NCBI GenBank assembly: GCA_029582265.1
Contig: CM055837.1
Location: 2,713,148-2,777,147, forward strand
Reading direction: 5' to 3'
Length of the DNA stretch: 64,000 nucleotides
Source: Zoroaster sp. YZ-2022
Taxonomy: Eukaryota; Echinodermata; Asteroidea; Forcipulatida; Zoroasteridae
Shown here in pieces: positions 23,568-37,110 of the stretch. A model generated the notes under the pieces. The model made no database searches. It had not been told where the DNA came from and saw only the letters and a list, made by a program, of their open reading frames with translations. Made by a program: the position numbers and the translations under genes. Every line of letters begins with the position of its first letter. The first letter of the stretch is position 1.

Positions 23568-24003
23568 TTTTTATATTATTATTATTATTATTATTATTGA
23601 TATTATTATTATTATTATATACATTTCTGGTAATGAAACCAAGGATGCCTCAAAAGCACACTTAAGCACTGTAGCTCGGAAGCCTGAGGAAACCTGTAAA
23701 CAAGGGTGCTTGCTATGTGAACCAGAAACACCGGGGTAAACCCCTACTCTTCCACGATGAGTGTTCTGGGATATGCGATACAACTAATTGTTCACTTGTT
23801 ATAGCTAATTTTGACAAGCAAATCTTTAATTCTGATTCGCAAATTGAGAATTTAGTCAATCATTTTTCTAAGAAAATCATGGCAAATCATTCACTGGAAT
23901 CTGATTATCCTCCTGCAGTCCTTGCAGAGATACGGCACTACTGCATGCTGACGATGACACGTACCACAGATATGCTAAAGCAGCGTCCAGCAACTCATGA
24001 ATA
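23568..24003. repeat. (ATT)n and dispersed repeat, with a short coding-like relic
   Basis: (ATT)n at 23573-23617 precedes a segment with CACCGGGGTAAACCCCTACT and CACGATGAGTGTTCTGGG. The frame 23717-24003 (plus) stays open for 95 codons and ends with a plausible protein-like sequence (residues LAEIRHYCMLTM), perhaps from a decayed transposon. I do not recognise it. Confidence 0.4.
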
Positions 24004-24644
24004 AGCAGGAAAATGAAAATTTGCAAGGAAATCTAACAAAGCTGTAAAATAATATTAATGTGTGTATTGCGTTATTAGATGCATCACAGTTTAATACGGA
24101 TGATATGTCTCACAATTTCCTGAAGGCTGATTTTTGAGATTTAAAAAAAAAATTTAATCTACCAGCATTAGTGAGAATAAATCATACGTGTGTACAGGCA
24201 TACATGTACTGTAGTATTAGCCAGCAAAACCTTTAGCTGTCTTTGGATGTCCTGTTTGCTAAAAGGACACCCTACATGCAAAAATATTGTAAGTTAAACA
24301 TTTGGACACCCTGTTTTTCAAAAAACAACAAATTTGGATGCACTATTTCCAAATCCTGTATCTGGGGTACACAAATTTCTTCATTTTAAACTTTATTGAG
24401 CATTCCCCCATCAAATGAAAACTTGAACTATGAATGGTAAAATGCCCTCTATTCCTTCAGCCCCTTTGATTAATTAGCCCTCAAGCTGGATTTATTCCCA
24501 TCCCAGTGTAACATTAGCAACAGGTATGTGTATTTGTGGCACAAGTGAATGTTTTCATCAATGGGACCTAACTCAGGAGGTTATAGGAAAGGTCATTTGA
24601 TTCCTAATTTATTCCCCAAGTCTCTGCTGAAATATGAAGGCTCA
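24004..24644. other. no gene recognised
   Basis: Contains TTGGACACCCTGTTTTTC (also near 56320), a dispersed repeat word. The part 24430-24610 is non-repetitive. No exon. Confidence 0.4.
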
Positions 24645-24926
24645 ACCCTTCTATGACTGTAAGGACCATTCAAAATCAGTCAAAATTTTGATACATGCCA
24701 AGGTACATGTATAAACCTTATGTGTGGTAAGTACTTTTACAAGTCAAAATGAGTTGACCGTTTGTGACTGGTAAAAGCATTGTTTTGTTATGTTGTGGGC
24801 TGTCAAAATGACAGTCAATCCAGTCAACAATGCACAGTTGTACAGTTGGTTCAACAGTCAAAAACAGTGAGTTGACTGATTTTGACCCTACTTGCCACAA
24901 AGGTTGTTCAGCTACAGTAGAAGGGT
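24645..24926 (-). mobile_element. MITE type b, inside the DPY19L3-like intron
   Basis: Ends CCCTTCTATGACTG and GTAGAAGGG; interior GTCAAAAT words as in the 8959 copy. The flanking tetranucleotides are degraded (TCAA / TTAC). It lies 36 bp from the exon's splice donor. Confidence 0.7.
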
Positions 24927-24962
24927 TACATGTACAATGTATATATCAAAATGTATACTTAC

Positions 24963-25331
24963 CATGATGTTACTGAACCACATCTTGTTCTCGTGTAGCG
25001 TGGCTATGTGCATGGAGAAAGCGTACCCCATCAGACACGCCACCGTCACGCCCACCAAGAAGGTTACAATCGCAAAGTACCAGCGCAGCGAGGCGTGGTC
25101 CTCGGCCGTGAGGTCTGGCTCGTCATCGTCCGACGAATTGTAGGCGGAATCGGTCGACGACTCCTCTCTGGAGGCGGTCCGTTTCTGAGTCCGTAGTCTG
25201 CTTCTCAGCCCCGTCGTCGTTGCTTCCCTGTTGGTGGCCATTTTGGCACCGTCTGGTTTTGGAGCGGAATCTAGATCTCCTGCAGCATTTACTGTCTTTT
25301 GTTTCCTATTGCACACATTATCCTCGACCAT
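24963..25331 (-). CDS. DPY19L3: DPY19L3-like C-mannosyltransferase, first coding exon (123 aa)
   Basis: DPY19 proteins are multipass ER-membrane enzymes that transfer mannose from dolichol-phosphate-mannose to tryptophan in WxxW motifs of thrombospondin-type repeats and cytokine receptors. This exon encodes an N-terminal cytosolic region rich in basic and acidic residues (1-82), the first membrane helix (about 84-105, WYFAIVTFLVGVTVACL) and the start of the lumenal loop with ATLHEN..WFSNI (110-122), the segment that opens the conserved DPY19 core and is closest to DPY19L3. The chosen start at 25331 has A at -3 and G at +4; an upstream in-frame extension lacks an ATG, and a second well-placed ATG is residue 31. 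The exon ends in phase 0 at a perfect donor, ATG|GTAAGTATAC. The next exon (the EREISFRTE-type segment in relatives) was not found down to position 1, so intron 1 probably exceeds 24.9 kb. Confidence 0.82.
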
Positions 25332-25654
25332 TTTGGAGCACGTCCAGTTAATCAAATAAGGTTGGATGATGATACGCGACCATCATCTCTCTGTTCAATT
25401 ACTTCACACGGCGGAATTTAAATCCATTCACTGGAAGTTTATGTACCATTCAGTACCTGATGTTCACGATCAATCTGCACAACAAATTGAAACAAAAGAT
25501 TAACATTCAGCAAAGCTTATTCAATTACACAGGAAGTACTTGTATTTCAACAAGGCTATGAGCAAAATTAGGTCTGTAAATAAATAATTCTATTTGCCAA
25601 TTTTTACTTTAAAGGTAGGGTACATGTATAGGATTGGTAAAGTCACTGATGGTA
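25332..25654 (-). promoter_or_regulatory. presumed 5' UTR and promoter of the DPY19L3-like gene
   Basis: Sequence upstream of the start codon, without a clear TATA box. No repeat family in the first 250 bp. The transcription start cannot be placed from sequence. Confidence 0.35.
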
Positions 25655-25658
25655 TTAA

Positions 25659-25869
25659 AGGGACAGTATCATCACAATCAACAGGGCATGGAATCGGAGT
25701 GCTTGTTTTAGATTAACTCAGTGACTGAAAATAATACCCCACATATGGTCATATTCCCGTGCTGCTGCATAAATGAGCCAGTAATTTGCAGTCACTGTGT
25801 TCATCTTAAACTAGGACATCGATTCCATGCCCTATTGAAAGTCTGCTTGATCGTGAAGATACTGCCCCT
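25659..25869. mobile_element. TTAA-flanked MITE, ends AGGGRCAGTATC
   Basis: TTAA at 25655-25658 and 25870-25873; ends AGGGACAGTATC and GATACTGCCCCT. Subterminal CAGGGCATGGAATC and GATTCCATGCCCT also pair, so the 211-bp element is one long imperfect hairpin. Other copies: 44506, 55269 (split), 56895 (fragment), 61213, 62215. Confidence 0.85.
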
Positions 25870-26048
25870 TTAATCTTCCCTAGAAATATTTTTGTCTTGA
25901 GGTGCTGCCATTTCTAAGAAAATTTAAATAATTTCCAGTTTGAATTTAGGAAAGAGTACTCTTCCAGATTCTAGAATGAATACAAAATATCTTAATAACT
26001 ATTCAAAGGGGTGGATGCAGGATTTTGTGGGGGTTACTGGTATGTATA

Positions 26049-26287
26049 TATACTGGGCATCAAAAGAAACTTATCAAATCTTTGGAAGGACACTCATTAA
26101 AATCCTCCACGGAAAAATGAAAAATATTTGAACACAGGTAAACTTCAGTAATCTTTACTAAGCACATGTCAATAAACAGGAGGTCGCCTCAATCACAAAA
26201 AAAGCAAAAAGCATGAACATCACAAGGGGTGCTGCAACAAGTGTCCTTCCAAAGATTTAATAAGTTTCTTCTGATGCTCAGTTTACA
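26049..26287. mobile_element. MITE with 46-bp inverted repeats, mariner-like TA flanks
   Basis: TATACTGGGCATCAAAAGAA at the left pairs with the complement at 26240-26285; 46 bp with four mismatches. TA at both edges and the CAAAAGAAAC core resemble the element at 51806-52043. Confidence 0.8.
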
Positions 26288-26898
26288 TACATATATAATG
26301 GGTTCAGTTACATAAACTAATGTGTACTGTAGACACTCCACACCACGATGTTGAGCTAGCCAAGGGCGGATGCAGAATTTTATGGATTCAGTTACATCGA
26401 CTGATTTGGTTAGACTGAAACTCATTTGATATAAGCCATCATTGATTGTAGTTCGGGTAAATTTATCTTTTCTCGCCGTTTTACCTTTCCTTTTTCCCCT
26501 ATGATGGTTGTAGGCCTACAATTTACATGCACCATACACTTAAAATTACAACTGGGTCTGGGTCCTTGAGATAACCTATAGGCTCATTCTGCATATGTCT
26601 TTTCTGATACTGAATGCTATAAGCACTCAGGAAACTATAATTACTCTACAAGAGAGTTTTGCACATACCAAGTCTCATGAGACAGGAAACTAAATCTATG
26701 GGGGTAGATTTCCACCAGGGGCAGAACCTTGCAGAACAAAACAAATCCGGAACGAAAAAAAAATGTGCAATAAAATACTTTCGCTTCTGGAGTTTTGATC
26801 AGTTCAACTATGATGAAAACACTTCAGACAGAATCAATTCTCAGTACGTTGGATACGTGTAGCAACTTAACATCAAGTAAGCTTTCAGATAATTTTCA
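26288..26898. other. no gene recognised
   Basis: Non-repetitive; a short frame at 26659-26862 resembles nothing known. Confidence 0.45.
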
Positions 26899-26902
26899 TT
26901 AA

Positions 26903-27154
26903 AACCCTCCTACTTTAGCTGAACTTTTGTGTACACAGGGGCATTTTTCACTGGTTTTGACTCAGTGTTATTTTGACCGCCCTCAACATGACAAGCTAGT
27001 GTTTTACCAGTCAAAAACGGTTGACTCATTTTGACCTGTAAATATTCTTAATACACACATATAAAGGTTTGACAGTGTTTGACTTTTAAGTGCACTAGAT
27101 ACATGTATATACCTTGGCAATTATATCAAAATTTTGACTAATTTTAGAAGGATT
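26903..27154. mobile_element. TTAA-flanked MITE, type b
   Basis: TTAA at 26899-26902 and 27155-27158. Contains TTGACTCATTTTGACCTG and GGTTTGACAGTGTTTGAC as in the 8959 copy. Confidence 0.75.
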
Positions 27155-27984
27155 TTAATTTAATAATCTGGTAATTACCAATGTTGCATGCCTTCCCTTT
27201 AAACATAAATTTCACATCAATTATTTATCATTACTATTAAAAATAAAATATAAAATTTCAAAATATATTTACCTGATAAACCATAGACATAATGTACCGG
27301 TAATAATTCTGAATGGAGCACTGAATCAGCACTTGTAACCAACCTGATTGTGAATGTAATGGACGAAAACTAGTTTCGGTAGCTCAAAACATCTCTAATA
27401 CAAAATATCGTTAAAAAAAAACCTCCAAGGGGAACAGCGGTAATATCAAGATGGACTCCCCAGAGCCATGACTATCTGACAGAGTTGTTTCTTGTGTTCC
27501 AGAATTCTTATTTTAGCTAGGACCTGATGCATTAACTCGATCTGCAAAACACCTGCTATATTGAAGCCAGCAATAATCCCGACATTGTGGGCACCAGTCT
27601 AAAGTGGTAACCAGTCTCTAGGGTGTCTGCTTTATCCTGTTTTCCTTTCTCTATTATAATAACCTATCCAAATACTGTTGACATCCGTCTTGCGTGGAAA
27701 CTCAGCCTCCTGAGTTTTACATTATACAGGTTTGATTGTGTGTACAAAATTGTAAAAAGGTCAATAAGTGTTCATATTTCATGACGATCAATAAACCAAT
27801 CTCTCAAATTTAAAGCACAATTGGTCGACAAAATTATTTTTTTTAAATAATTTAAAAGAATTAATTTCTAATGAATTAAAAATTCTCTAATAATTCAATA
27901 GACTAGACTGACACACGTTGTCTACCAAAAATTAATTCGCATTCGCAGTGTAAGTTTATTTCTATAATGAGAGCACAAGTGATA
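27155..27984. other. no gene recognised
   Basis: AT-rich, no exon. GGTAATTACCAATGTTGCATGC at 27169-27190 resembles the palindromic part of the 81-bp repeat. Confidence 0.4.
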
Positions 27985-28432
27985 CATATGTTGACACGTA
28001 TACGCGGTTCTTGGAACCAGACAAAATTTCATATGTATCATAAAAAAGTATAGTGGCTAAGAGAGGCCGCACAAATCAGGCAAACGTTTATGCCCCTACA
28101 TGTAGTGTGAAAACTATTTAAAACACAGCGCGGCAAAATTCCAAATCAATCCAGCAATTTGTTTCCCAAGGCTCTTCTGAAACATGAAGGCTCAATCCTT
28201 CTGTGACTGAAAGGGCTGGTCAAAATCAGTCAAAATGTATATCTAGTGCACTTTAAATTTGAACACTGTCAAACCTTATGTGTGGTAAGAACATTTGCAG
28301 ATCAAAATGAGTTGACCATAATTTTGGCAGCAATTTTGGCTGCAATTGGACATTGTTTCATAGTAAAAAAAAAAATAGAAAAAGAAAACTTAGGCGACGT
28401 GCAGAGAGCAGAAACCGGAGAGGTTTTTTTTT
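27985..28432 (-). mobile_element. family E copy 2, interrupted
   Basis: TGGCTAAGAGAGGCCGCAC and CAGCAATTTTGGCTGCAATT match copy 1. It is split by a 167-bp type b-like insertion at 28161-28327, flanked by the 9-bp direct repeat CAGCAATTT (28152-28160 and 28328-28336). Confidence 0.7.
28161..28327 (-). mobile_element. type b MITE-like insertion with 9-bp duplication
   Basis: Contains CAATCCTTCTGTGACTG and GAACACTGTCAAACCTTATG, matching half of the type b element, plus an extra leader (TCTGAAACATGAAGGCTC) shared with the copy at 24620-24645. Confidence 0.6.
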
Positions 28433-29149
28433 GACTGATAGAAAGAGCTTTGCAGGATCCAAGTTTATTAAAAGTGCTTTTTATGACCGATCGGTAGAAA
28501 AAAACCTGAACTCTTACAAAAATGTCTATGAAATCTCCTATTTTTCCTCCTCATTCACAAGGGAGTAACATATCATTTGGTTGAACAGGTGCCTCGGTGA
28601 AGCATTTGTAACTGGACCTTTTCCTTGTGAAACATCAAATCAAATTTTGCAGGCCTGGTCCATTAGGCAAAGTACCTGGGGATATATAAATTGAAAAATG
28701 TATCTCCTGTCACGTGTTTTTCCCTATTTAAAGTGGCAATTTTTAGAAATGTTCCTTTTCACCTGAACACTCAGGAAGGGAAAACAAATTGCTTTTAATA
28801 ACACATTTCTAAAAAATAATCATGAAAAAACATGGTTTTGCAGCAAATATGTACCAAAATAAATTCATTGTGGATCCAGTCATAATAAATACATTTGGGC
28901 ACTTAATTACTGTCAAACCAAGATGACAACAACTTTTTTGTAAAATATCTCAATTCAAAGTATCCATTGAAACAATTCTCAAATTGCCTTACAAATAGCG
29001 GGGAAAAAAACAGCGTTACATCTTTACAACGCAAATATTTTATCTGTCCAGGGCAGTTGTGATTCAAGTCACGCATTTCAAATAATCAAATTATGTGATA
29101 GCAAATAAAGATTCTTTACTCTCATATTATAGATTCATGACCTTTCCAG
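28433..29149. other. no gene recognised
   Basis: AT-rich DNA without a supportable feature. Confidence 0.45.
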
Positions 29150-29515
29150 TATTAAGTTAAATTATTTTGTCCTTTTATTTTTTTTCTCTCCCTCTTTTCC
29201 ATTTCTTCCTCCTCAAACTGTTCCCACCATCCTCCTGTATTTATCTTAATTTGCCTCTTCCATCCTGCTTCTCCTCCACAGACTTCTTCTTCCATTCCTT
29301 CTTCATTTTCTCTCCTTCAAGCTAGCTGTCCTCTCTGTCCTCCTAAATTTATCTTCATTTGCCTCTTCCATCCTTTCTCTCTGCAGACCGTAATCTTCCT
29401 TTTTGTTTTCTTCTTCCTTCATTAAGAATACACTATTTATCTTCATTTGCCTCCTCCATCTCACATCAGCCTGTTTCCCTTTTCTTCAAGCTTTGTTCCA
29501 TCTCGTCCTCCACTA
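29150..29515 (+). repeat. polypyrimidine tract with three degenerate direct repeats
   Basis: Almost purely C/T on the plus strand. TTTATCTTMATTTGCCTC followed by TTCCATC occurs at 29240, 29348 and about 29436. Could form triplex (H-) DNA. Confidence 0.7.
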
Positions 29516-30450
29516 AGTGTGTCTGAGTCAGACATTTATTTTAATTAGCTCAGAGCTAAAATGGCATTTGAGGGGTTATGTTCTCCCCGGGGAGCTGAGA
29601 TGGTTTTCAAGAATGATTAATATTAGTCTTATGACCAGGATGAAAAAAAGCAATCATTATGTAGCCTTACAAAAACATAAACACCAGAATCTGTCGAGAT
29701 AAATTGTGGCCATATCATAAATTATATAATGTCCAGTTTTTACAGTGTAACCGCTGAATATCAGGAGAACATGGAAGCGACATCTGCACAAAATATACTC
29801 TTAAATTTAGAATCCTGCCCCATCCAAAAAATGGCAATTGAACAAGTATATGTTCCCAAGATCAGCTGCTGACATCATCAACAATTTTAAACAAAATACA
29901 ATTTTTTATTTTAATAAAAATCAAGATGATTGCATAATGACTGCATATATGTATGTATTAAAAAGAAAACTTATTTTGTCATAAACTGTATTTATAATAC
30001 ACATTATTGTTGTATTTGGCGTTACAAAATAGTTTATGAATTTTCTAATGAATTTAGTGTAATTTGACTTATTTCTAGATAAAATACAACCAAGGGCCTG
30101 TGATTTACAGACCTCCCTGCCGTCTGAATTTTTTTTTTATTGCACTGTTTGGAGACATTCACCATATTGTAATAATGCCTACCTATTCACTGATTAATTT
30201 ATTCTGGTATGAAGAAAAACATAAATTCTAGCCACATGTAAGTCCTGGAGCACCCTGAAGTAACAAAGGTACCTGGGTATCTAGGTCAGCCTGAATTAGA
30301 ATCATGAATGCAAAATGAGTGACAGCAAACCTGGGGGATTTGATTGGAGGAAAATAATACCAGTATTATCACTTCAATTCAGGATGATAGATGAGAAATT
30401 GAGAATGTATCAAACTGGGAACTGTTTTCTTTTGTGTCTAAAAGAAAACA
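29516..30450. other. no gene recognised
   Basis: No exon or repeat family seen. Confidence 0.45.
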
Positions 30451-30708
30451 TAACCACCCCAAATCCTTCAAAATCCTCCAAGGGGCAGTTTTTTGGAAAA
30501 ATTCAGCACTGTTGGAAACTGGTACTTTCACCTCTTCAAATGGAGCAACATTACTATCTGGCAAAAAGTACAGGCCATAAGTGCTGAATATGAAAGGTCA
30601 ATGAAAATGCATTTGCATTTTGAAGATAAGGGCATGTTTCCAAAATTGTACTGATCGATTTTGGAGGATTCAGGAAGGTTCCTAGCCAGAATACCTAGGG
30701 GGTTAGGG
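30451..30708. mobile_element. TTAGGGTTAA-ended element, copy 1
   Basis: Shares AAATCCTCCAAGGGGCA, GGCCATAAGTGCTGAATATG and the end CCTAGGGGGTTAGGG|TTAA (TTAA 30709-30712) with copies at 44223 and 49927. The left end is shortened, starting at AACCACCCC. Confidence 0.75.
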
Positions 30709-30822
30709 TTAATGGAGCGTGCTGTCATTTGAAATCACATGGGAGAGGGCCAGATGGAGGGGTTTGCTAAATTGGTGGGTATGTCATGACCATTAATAAT
30801 ATATTAATAATAATAAAGTATA

Positions 30823-31103
30823 TCCCAACCGCGACCATGGTGCTTGTGTCTTTGAGCAAGACACTTTACCATAATTGCTTCTCTCCACCCAGGAGTAAAT
30901 GGGTACCTGTGAGGGCAGAGTTGGTTGTTGTGTTTGATTAGCCCTATATGTATGCGCTGAAATGGCAGCAATTGAGCTGTATACTCCCCAGGGAGCTGAG
31001 AATGAGATGGTTTCAGGAATGATTTATGAGCCTGATGAACAGGGGTAATAATATAATGCGCCTTGAGCACCAGTTTTGTGGATACGTGCGCTATATAAGT
31101 CCA

Positions 31104-31138
<35 letters not shown>
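30823..31138 (+). mobile_element. SINE, body variant A, head truncated
   Basis: Begins within the head (CGACCATGGTGCTTGTGTC), then CTTTGAGCAAGACACTTTAC, the variant A body, GTGCGCTATATAAGTCCAC and (ATT)n. Confidence 0.85.
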
Positions 31139-32380
<1,242 letters not shown>

Positions 32381-32490
32381 CACATTGGGGTGGTTGGGGG
32401 GTGGGGGGGCGGGCCAGTAAGGATTAGGTACCATGAATTACCCTACCACCCCCAACTGAACCCCTGCCCCCCCCCCCCCACCCCCGGCAG
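32381..32490. repeat. facing poly-G and poly-C runs
   Basis: G runs at 32386-32414 face C runs at 32442-32486, able to pair as a hairpin or form a G-quadruplex. Confidence 0.6.
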
Positions 32491-32984
32491 ATAAATCCCA
32501 ACATTTTTGTATATTTTTTATTTCATACTTTATCCTTTCATCTCAATCAATCTTTCAAAATATTTAATTCAATAATTAGCGGACTCATATCTTATATCTA
32601 AAAATAGATTGACCTCTTATAATTTTTTTCTAAAAATAGATTGACAGAAGCAGTGTTCATGACTTCAGTGGAAATTAAATTAAACCATGCTAAAATTTTG
32701 AACTGCAAACTATAGATTCCATGGAGAAAAAAAATAGATTCCATGGACAATAAATCCTAAATCAGACACGCTCAATTTGCTTCTGCAAGATATTTTCAAT
32801 TGTTTATTCCCTTCAACGTAAATGCGCGTCATTGGATAATAAGACAAACCGACATTATAATAGAGATCAGTGATTATAACTCTATGCATTGTTCTCAGTT
32901 ACACGCGCATGCTCAGAAGTAAGTTAACAATGAGAAATTTAAATAACCAGAAAGTTGATCTACTGATATGCTGCCAGCGTTACC
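32491..32984. other. no gene recognised
   Basis: Two direct repeats of TAAAAATAGATTGAC (about 32598 and 32632); otherwise nothing seen. Confidence 0.45.
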
Positions 32985-33140
32985 CGTTGGCGTAATTTTT
33001 TTCCAGGACAAACACAAACGTGAGCAATTTCTATGAAATCCCCATTTTTTAACTTGTCGTCTTTTAACAAAAGGTTTTCAAAATACATTTTTTCAAAAAT
33101 TTCCCACGTTCGTCCTGGAAAAAATATCAACGCCTCTTAT
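32985..33140. mobile_element. short foldback element
   Basis: TTTTTTTCCAGGAC at the left and GTCCTGGAAAAAAT at the right are inverted; AACGTG/CACGTT and GGCGT/ACGCC extend the pairing on either side. Confidence 0.65.
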
Positions 33141-34052
33141 TGAGCTCATGCCGTCCCCCACTGCCCCACCCACCCCACGCAAGAAAAGGCTTTTGTAAGT
33201 CATCATACAGAACATGAGGAGTCATAACACTAGAGGGCGCTATGTATAATTTGTGATATACCCGTAGAGTTATATTTAAGAACTTAAGTTCTTATAATTA
33301 TATGACTGTTATGCAATAATTATTAATAAACACACGAGATATCTTTCCATTCAGTAACTGTTCAAAGACATATTGACATATGAACAGCGCCCTCGTACGA
33401 CACAGAGTAACAGTTTCTTCGTATACGATTGCACGTGTAGCGATAAGCCCTGCTATATGAGAAATAATTTAAATTGTCTACATATATATATCAAAAGTAC
33501 GTAACGAAGCTAATCAAGTTCTTATACTAGTAATACAACGGGTAGAGCTTCGCCTCTAAACATATACGAAGAAAATATTGCTCTGTGCCGTATGGGGGCG
33601 CTGCTCAAGAGAGCAGCAAAACCTTTTTTATACAGCTTACAAAGTTATAAAAAAATGAAAACATTGGGATCCATGTAAGCCATGATTTGCGTCGATTACG
33701 ATGGAGTAGGTGGGCACACTAGGTTCCCCATGCGCAAAAACATTAAATAAACAACAAATATAGGATGCCTGTTTTATTAACGGGATGAAAGACCTTAATT
33801 AAAACCATTTTGTATATTATATCCACCATGTTCTTTTATTTATTGTTTGAACATCCAAACAACAGCGGGGGCGTATAGGCGTATGAAATGAAATCACTTC
33901 AGGCACAAAAACCACAAACCTGCTTCAATGGTTGGATTTGGTGGTTTATTTGCCGACTGAGGGTCGAGTTGGTGTTTAATATTCCGACCGAAATTCTAAA
34001 TGCCGAATAAGAAAAATATTTTGGATAACTTCCGATCACCTTTCCCCCTAAC
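33141..34052. promoter_or_regulatory. gene-free block with three CTCF-like words
   Basis: CACTAGAGGGCGCTA (33228-33242, plus), AGCGCCCTCGTA (33386-33397, minus) and TATGGGGGCGCTG (33591-33603, plus) match the core of the bilaterian CTCF motif (AGRGGGCGC). They stand between the DPY19L3-like gene and the Ig genes. Insulator role is inferred. Confidence 0.3.
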
Positions 34053-34110
34053 CCCCCCCCCCCCCCCCCACCACCACCACCACCACCACCATCACCACCA
34101 CCACCACCAC
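34053..34110. repeat. poly-C followed by (CAC)n
   Basis: Low-complexity run; the open frame through it encodes poly-Pro/His and is not a gene. Confidence 0.9.
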
Positions 34111-34365
34111 CTATACACCGTCAGTTTGGCTTCAGGCGCGGCCCGTATGGATAATCCATGGAGCAAAGGAAACTCAAGTAATACAAGTTTGCCTCTTTAA
34201 AACCCATTCAACCAAATGAAATCATTTCCTGTTATAACAACGAGACAACCCATGGTCAACCAACCTTATCTCACAACACCCTATCACGGTTAAATCAGAA
34301 AAAAAATAATGTTGGGATAAACAGGATTGTAAAAGGAATATCGGATGTGTTAAGGTGAATAATAG

Positions 34366-34732
34366 GTCTCTGGATTCTGGTCATCGGTTGGCTTCAAAAT
34401 CGGTGCGGTGACGCGCTTTTTTCGGCCAGGGACAGGGAAATACGTGATACATTGTATACGCGGGGACCAAATTTTCTATATATACAAAGTATGGTGGCTA
34501 AGAGAGGCCTCACAAATCGGGCAAACGTTCATAGCCCTATGTGAAAAAGTCGTTTAAAGCACAGCACGGCAGAATTCCAATCGATCTAGCAATTTTGGCT
34601 GCAATTGGACATCGTTTCATAGCCCCCCCCCCCCCCCCCAAATAAATAAATAAATAAATGAAAAATGCCGACGCGCGGGTCTGAGGAGACGCGCGCGGAG
34701 ACCAGAAATAGGAGACTTTTTTGTGGGGGCCT
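34366..34732 (-). mobile_element. family E copy 3
   Basis: TGGCTAAGAGAGGCCTCAC, GCAATTTTGGCTGCAATTGG and end GGGGGCCT match copy 1 in inverse. It carries internal poly-C (34624-34639) and (AAAT)n expansions. Confidence 0.75.
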
Positions 34733-37110
34733 AAAATGTTTGGTAAGTGTTTGGGGCGGTGCATAGGCTGTTTGGTTTACAGATTGCTGTGTCTGAAACT
34801 CATACTGAACCAATCAAACATGGTGTTTTGAGGGCATTTATGGGCTATCCACCCCAAACAAATATTTAAAAAATAATAATAATAAATAATAAAATAAAAT
34901 CAACCAAAGTTAAAAATAAATACAGACATAACGATCAATAACTAAATAAATAAAACAAACAAATCCAAATAAAAAAAATTAAAATTTGACTTTTTATAAA
35001 CAGGATACAGGAGGTGGCACATGAAGCCAAGCCCATGGCCCCAACAAAAAAATTAATAATAATAAATACGTAAATACAAAAAATATATATTTTTCAGTTG
35101 GGTTGGTAAAATTAAAAGTAGATTGAATTTTTCTTGTGTTTTCATTAAGTAAAATGAGGGACAACGTGTGTTTTCAAGTAGACCATTTTGTATACAAGGA
35201 CCTCTTCAGTTTATTTTGTCATTGAAAGAAAAACATTAACCCTGTTTTTTGTCATATATTGAAATAAAATAAATCCCTGACCACTAGTGACCAGTCATAT
35301 GGTCATTATATTCAAATTCACAGAGTTTAGCCTTGGGGGTTTTCTACAGGAACTTCAGATCAAAAATATTGTTTATTTTCTAATGAAGCTTATTCTTGCT
35401 CCTCTATTGAGTTATTTCCAATTGTATTAATCAGACTATTGTGCATTTTTGACCTCTTTTGAGACTTATTTAACACAAATACAATACTCTTTGACCTCTC
35501 AATAGCCTTGTACCAATTTCTTTGTTAATATGCTGGAGCAAGGTGAAAATATATATAAATTTATTTGGGTAGATATTAAGCACAAACTGCACAGAAAAAG
35601 CTTTAAAAGCAATCTCCAAATATTTTATTAATTCCTACATTTAAGCTGATTTAATCCACAATGAACAATTCCCTCAATTTTGAAAGAAAACAATTCATGA
35701 AGGACCATGCTCTTTTAGGGATACAAAGCTGAAAGAAACCATTTTTTATGACCATGTGTGTAATTCACCATGTATGTTGATAAAATATGCCCCCCTTTCT
35801 ACAGTTTAGTCTCCTTTTCTAGAGTGGCCTTCACTCTTTTTGTACCCCCTCCCTTTAGGCTACTCTAGCTCCACCCCATTTTTAGTGAAATGTTTTGTCT
35901 TTGTGCTTTATGAGAAATTAATTTGTCACTTAAAACTACATATTTATAACCCCCCCCCCCCCGATCATCATTCTTGTTCATGCCTGCCTGTACCCTATTT
36001 TAAAACTTTTTACCCTTTTTTGGCCCTGTGCCCACCCCCCGAACCATTCTATATTTGGCCCTGCATTGTTTAGTTAGCACAGGGACTTTTTCGCAAAATC
36101 TTAGAAAAAACTTGTGTCTTTGACAATGAGTCATAGAATGATCAATAAATAGCAAGGACGAGGTTGGGGGGGGGGGGGAGGAGGGAAGTTCAGGGAACTA
36201 TATCAAACTTTCTGACTTTTGGGATTGGGAAAAGGGAGAGTTAAAAAATATATCCTTTCCACATACGCCGTTGCTTATAAATAAGAGGTGAAAATGACAC
36301 ACATATTTATCTTTCAGTGTTGTGTAAATCTTTATTCATACATACTCATCTTATTTCCAATATTAAGGTATAATTGATTTTAAAACTAAAACTCTTTCAT
36401 TTGTACAGTACATGTGAATTAAGAGTGATAATCAAACAAGCAGACACATTTTCTGTTTCCGACAACTCACAAAACTAGGCCAACTACTCCAAGCCACGAA
36501 ATGGTCCGAGTTCCATCATGATGACCCATCAGTTTTGGCCACCCAATGTTACTTTCCAGGCAAACAAAAGTAAAAAAAACACCCTGCAATGCTAGTTATA
36601 GAAAATATCATATCCCCTGTTTTCAAATCCTCCAAAATACTGACCTGTTTCCTGTTTCAAAGTATATTTCCAATATTTCTAAATTTGTCAAAATTTATAT
36701 GAATTATGAAAATAAATAATATTGTGCAGCACTTGGCTCGTTTGAATGTTACTTATAATGGCAAATCTCAAGTCTTAAATTACCGTTCTTAACACACATA
36801 CATAATTAAAAAAACTCATGTTGTTTCAGAAATTACTGTTTACAGCAAAATGCTTTAATAACATATTTTATTAAAGACTACATATAATATTTACTCAAAA
36901 ATAAAAAGTACATTCACACAAAAATTTATAATACTTAAAAGTTTCAAATTTTTCAATCTTTAAGTGCATGAGTTGTTCCATTTCAAAATTACAGCTTCAT
37001 TTGGCAATAAATTGAGTAGAATTGTTGTTTTTGATGGAGTTGATTCAGTGCATGGCTTGAAAGTCCTGAAATATATCTATTTTACTTGTTTTGCTGCAAA
37101 ATTTTTGTTA
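34733..37110. other. AT-rich DNA, no gene recognised
   Basis: A-rich low-complexity stretch 34860-35095, poly-C at 35950-35962 and poly-G at 36166-36178. No exon. Confidence 0.45.
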
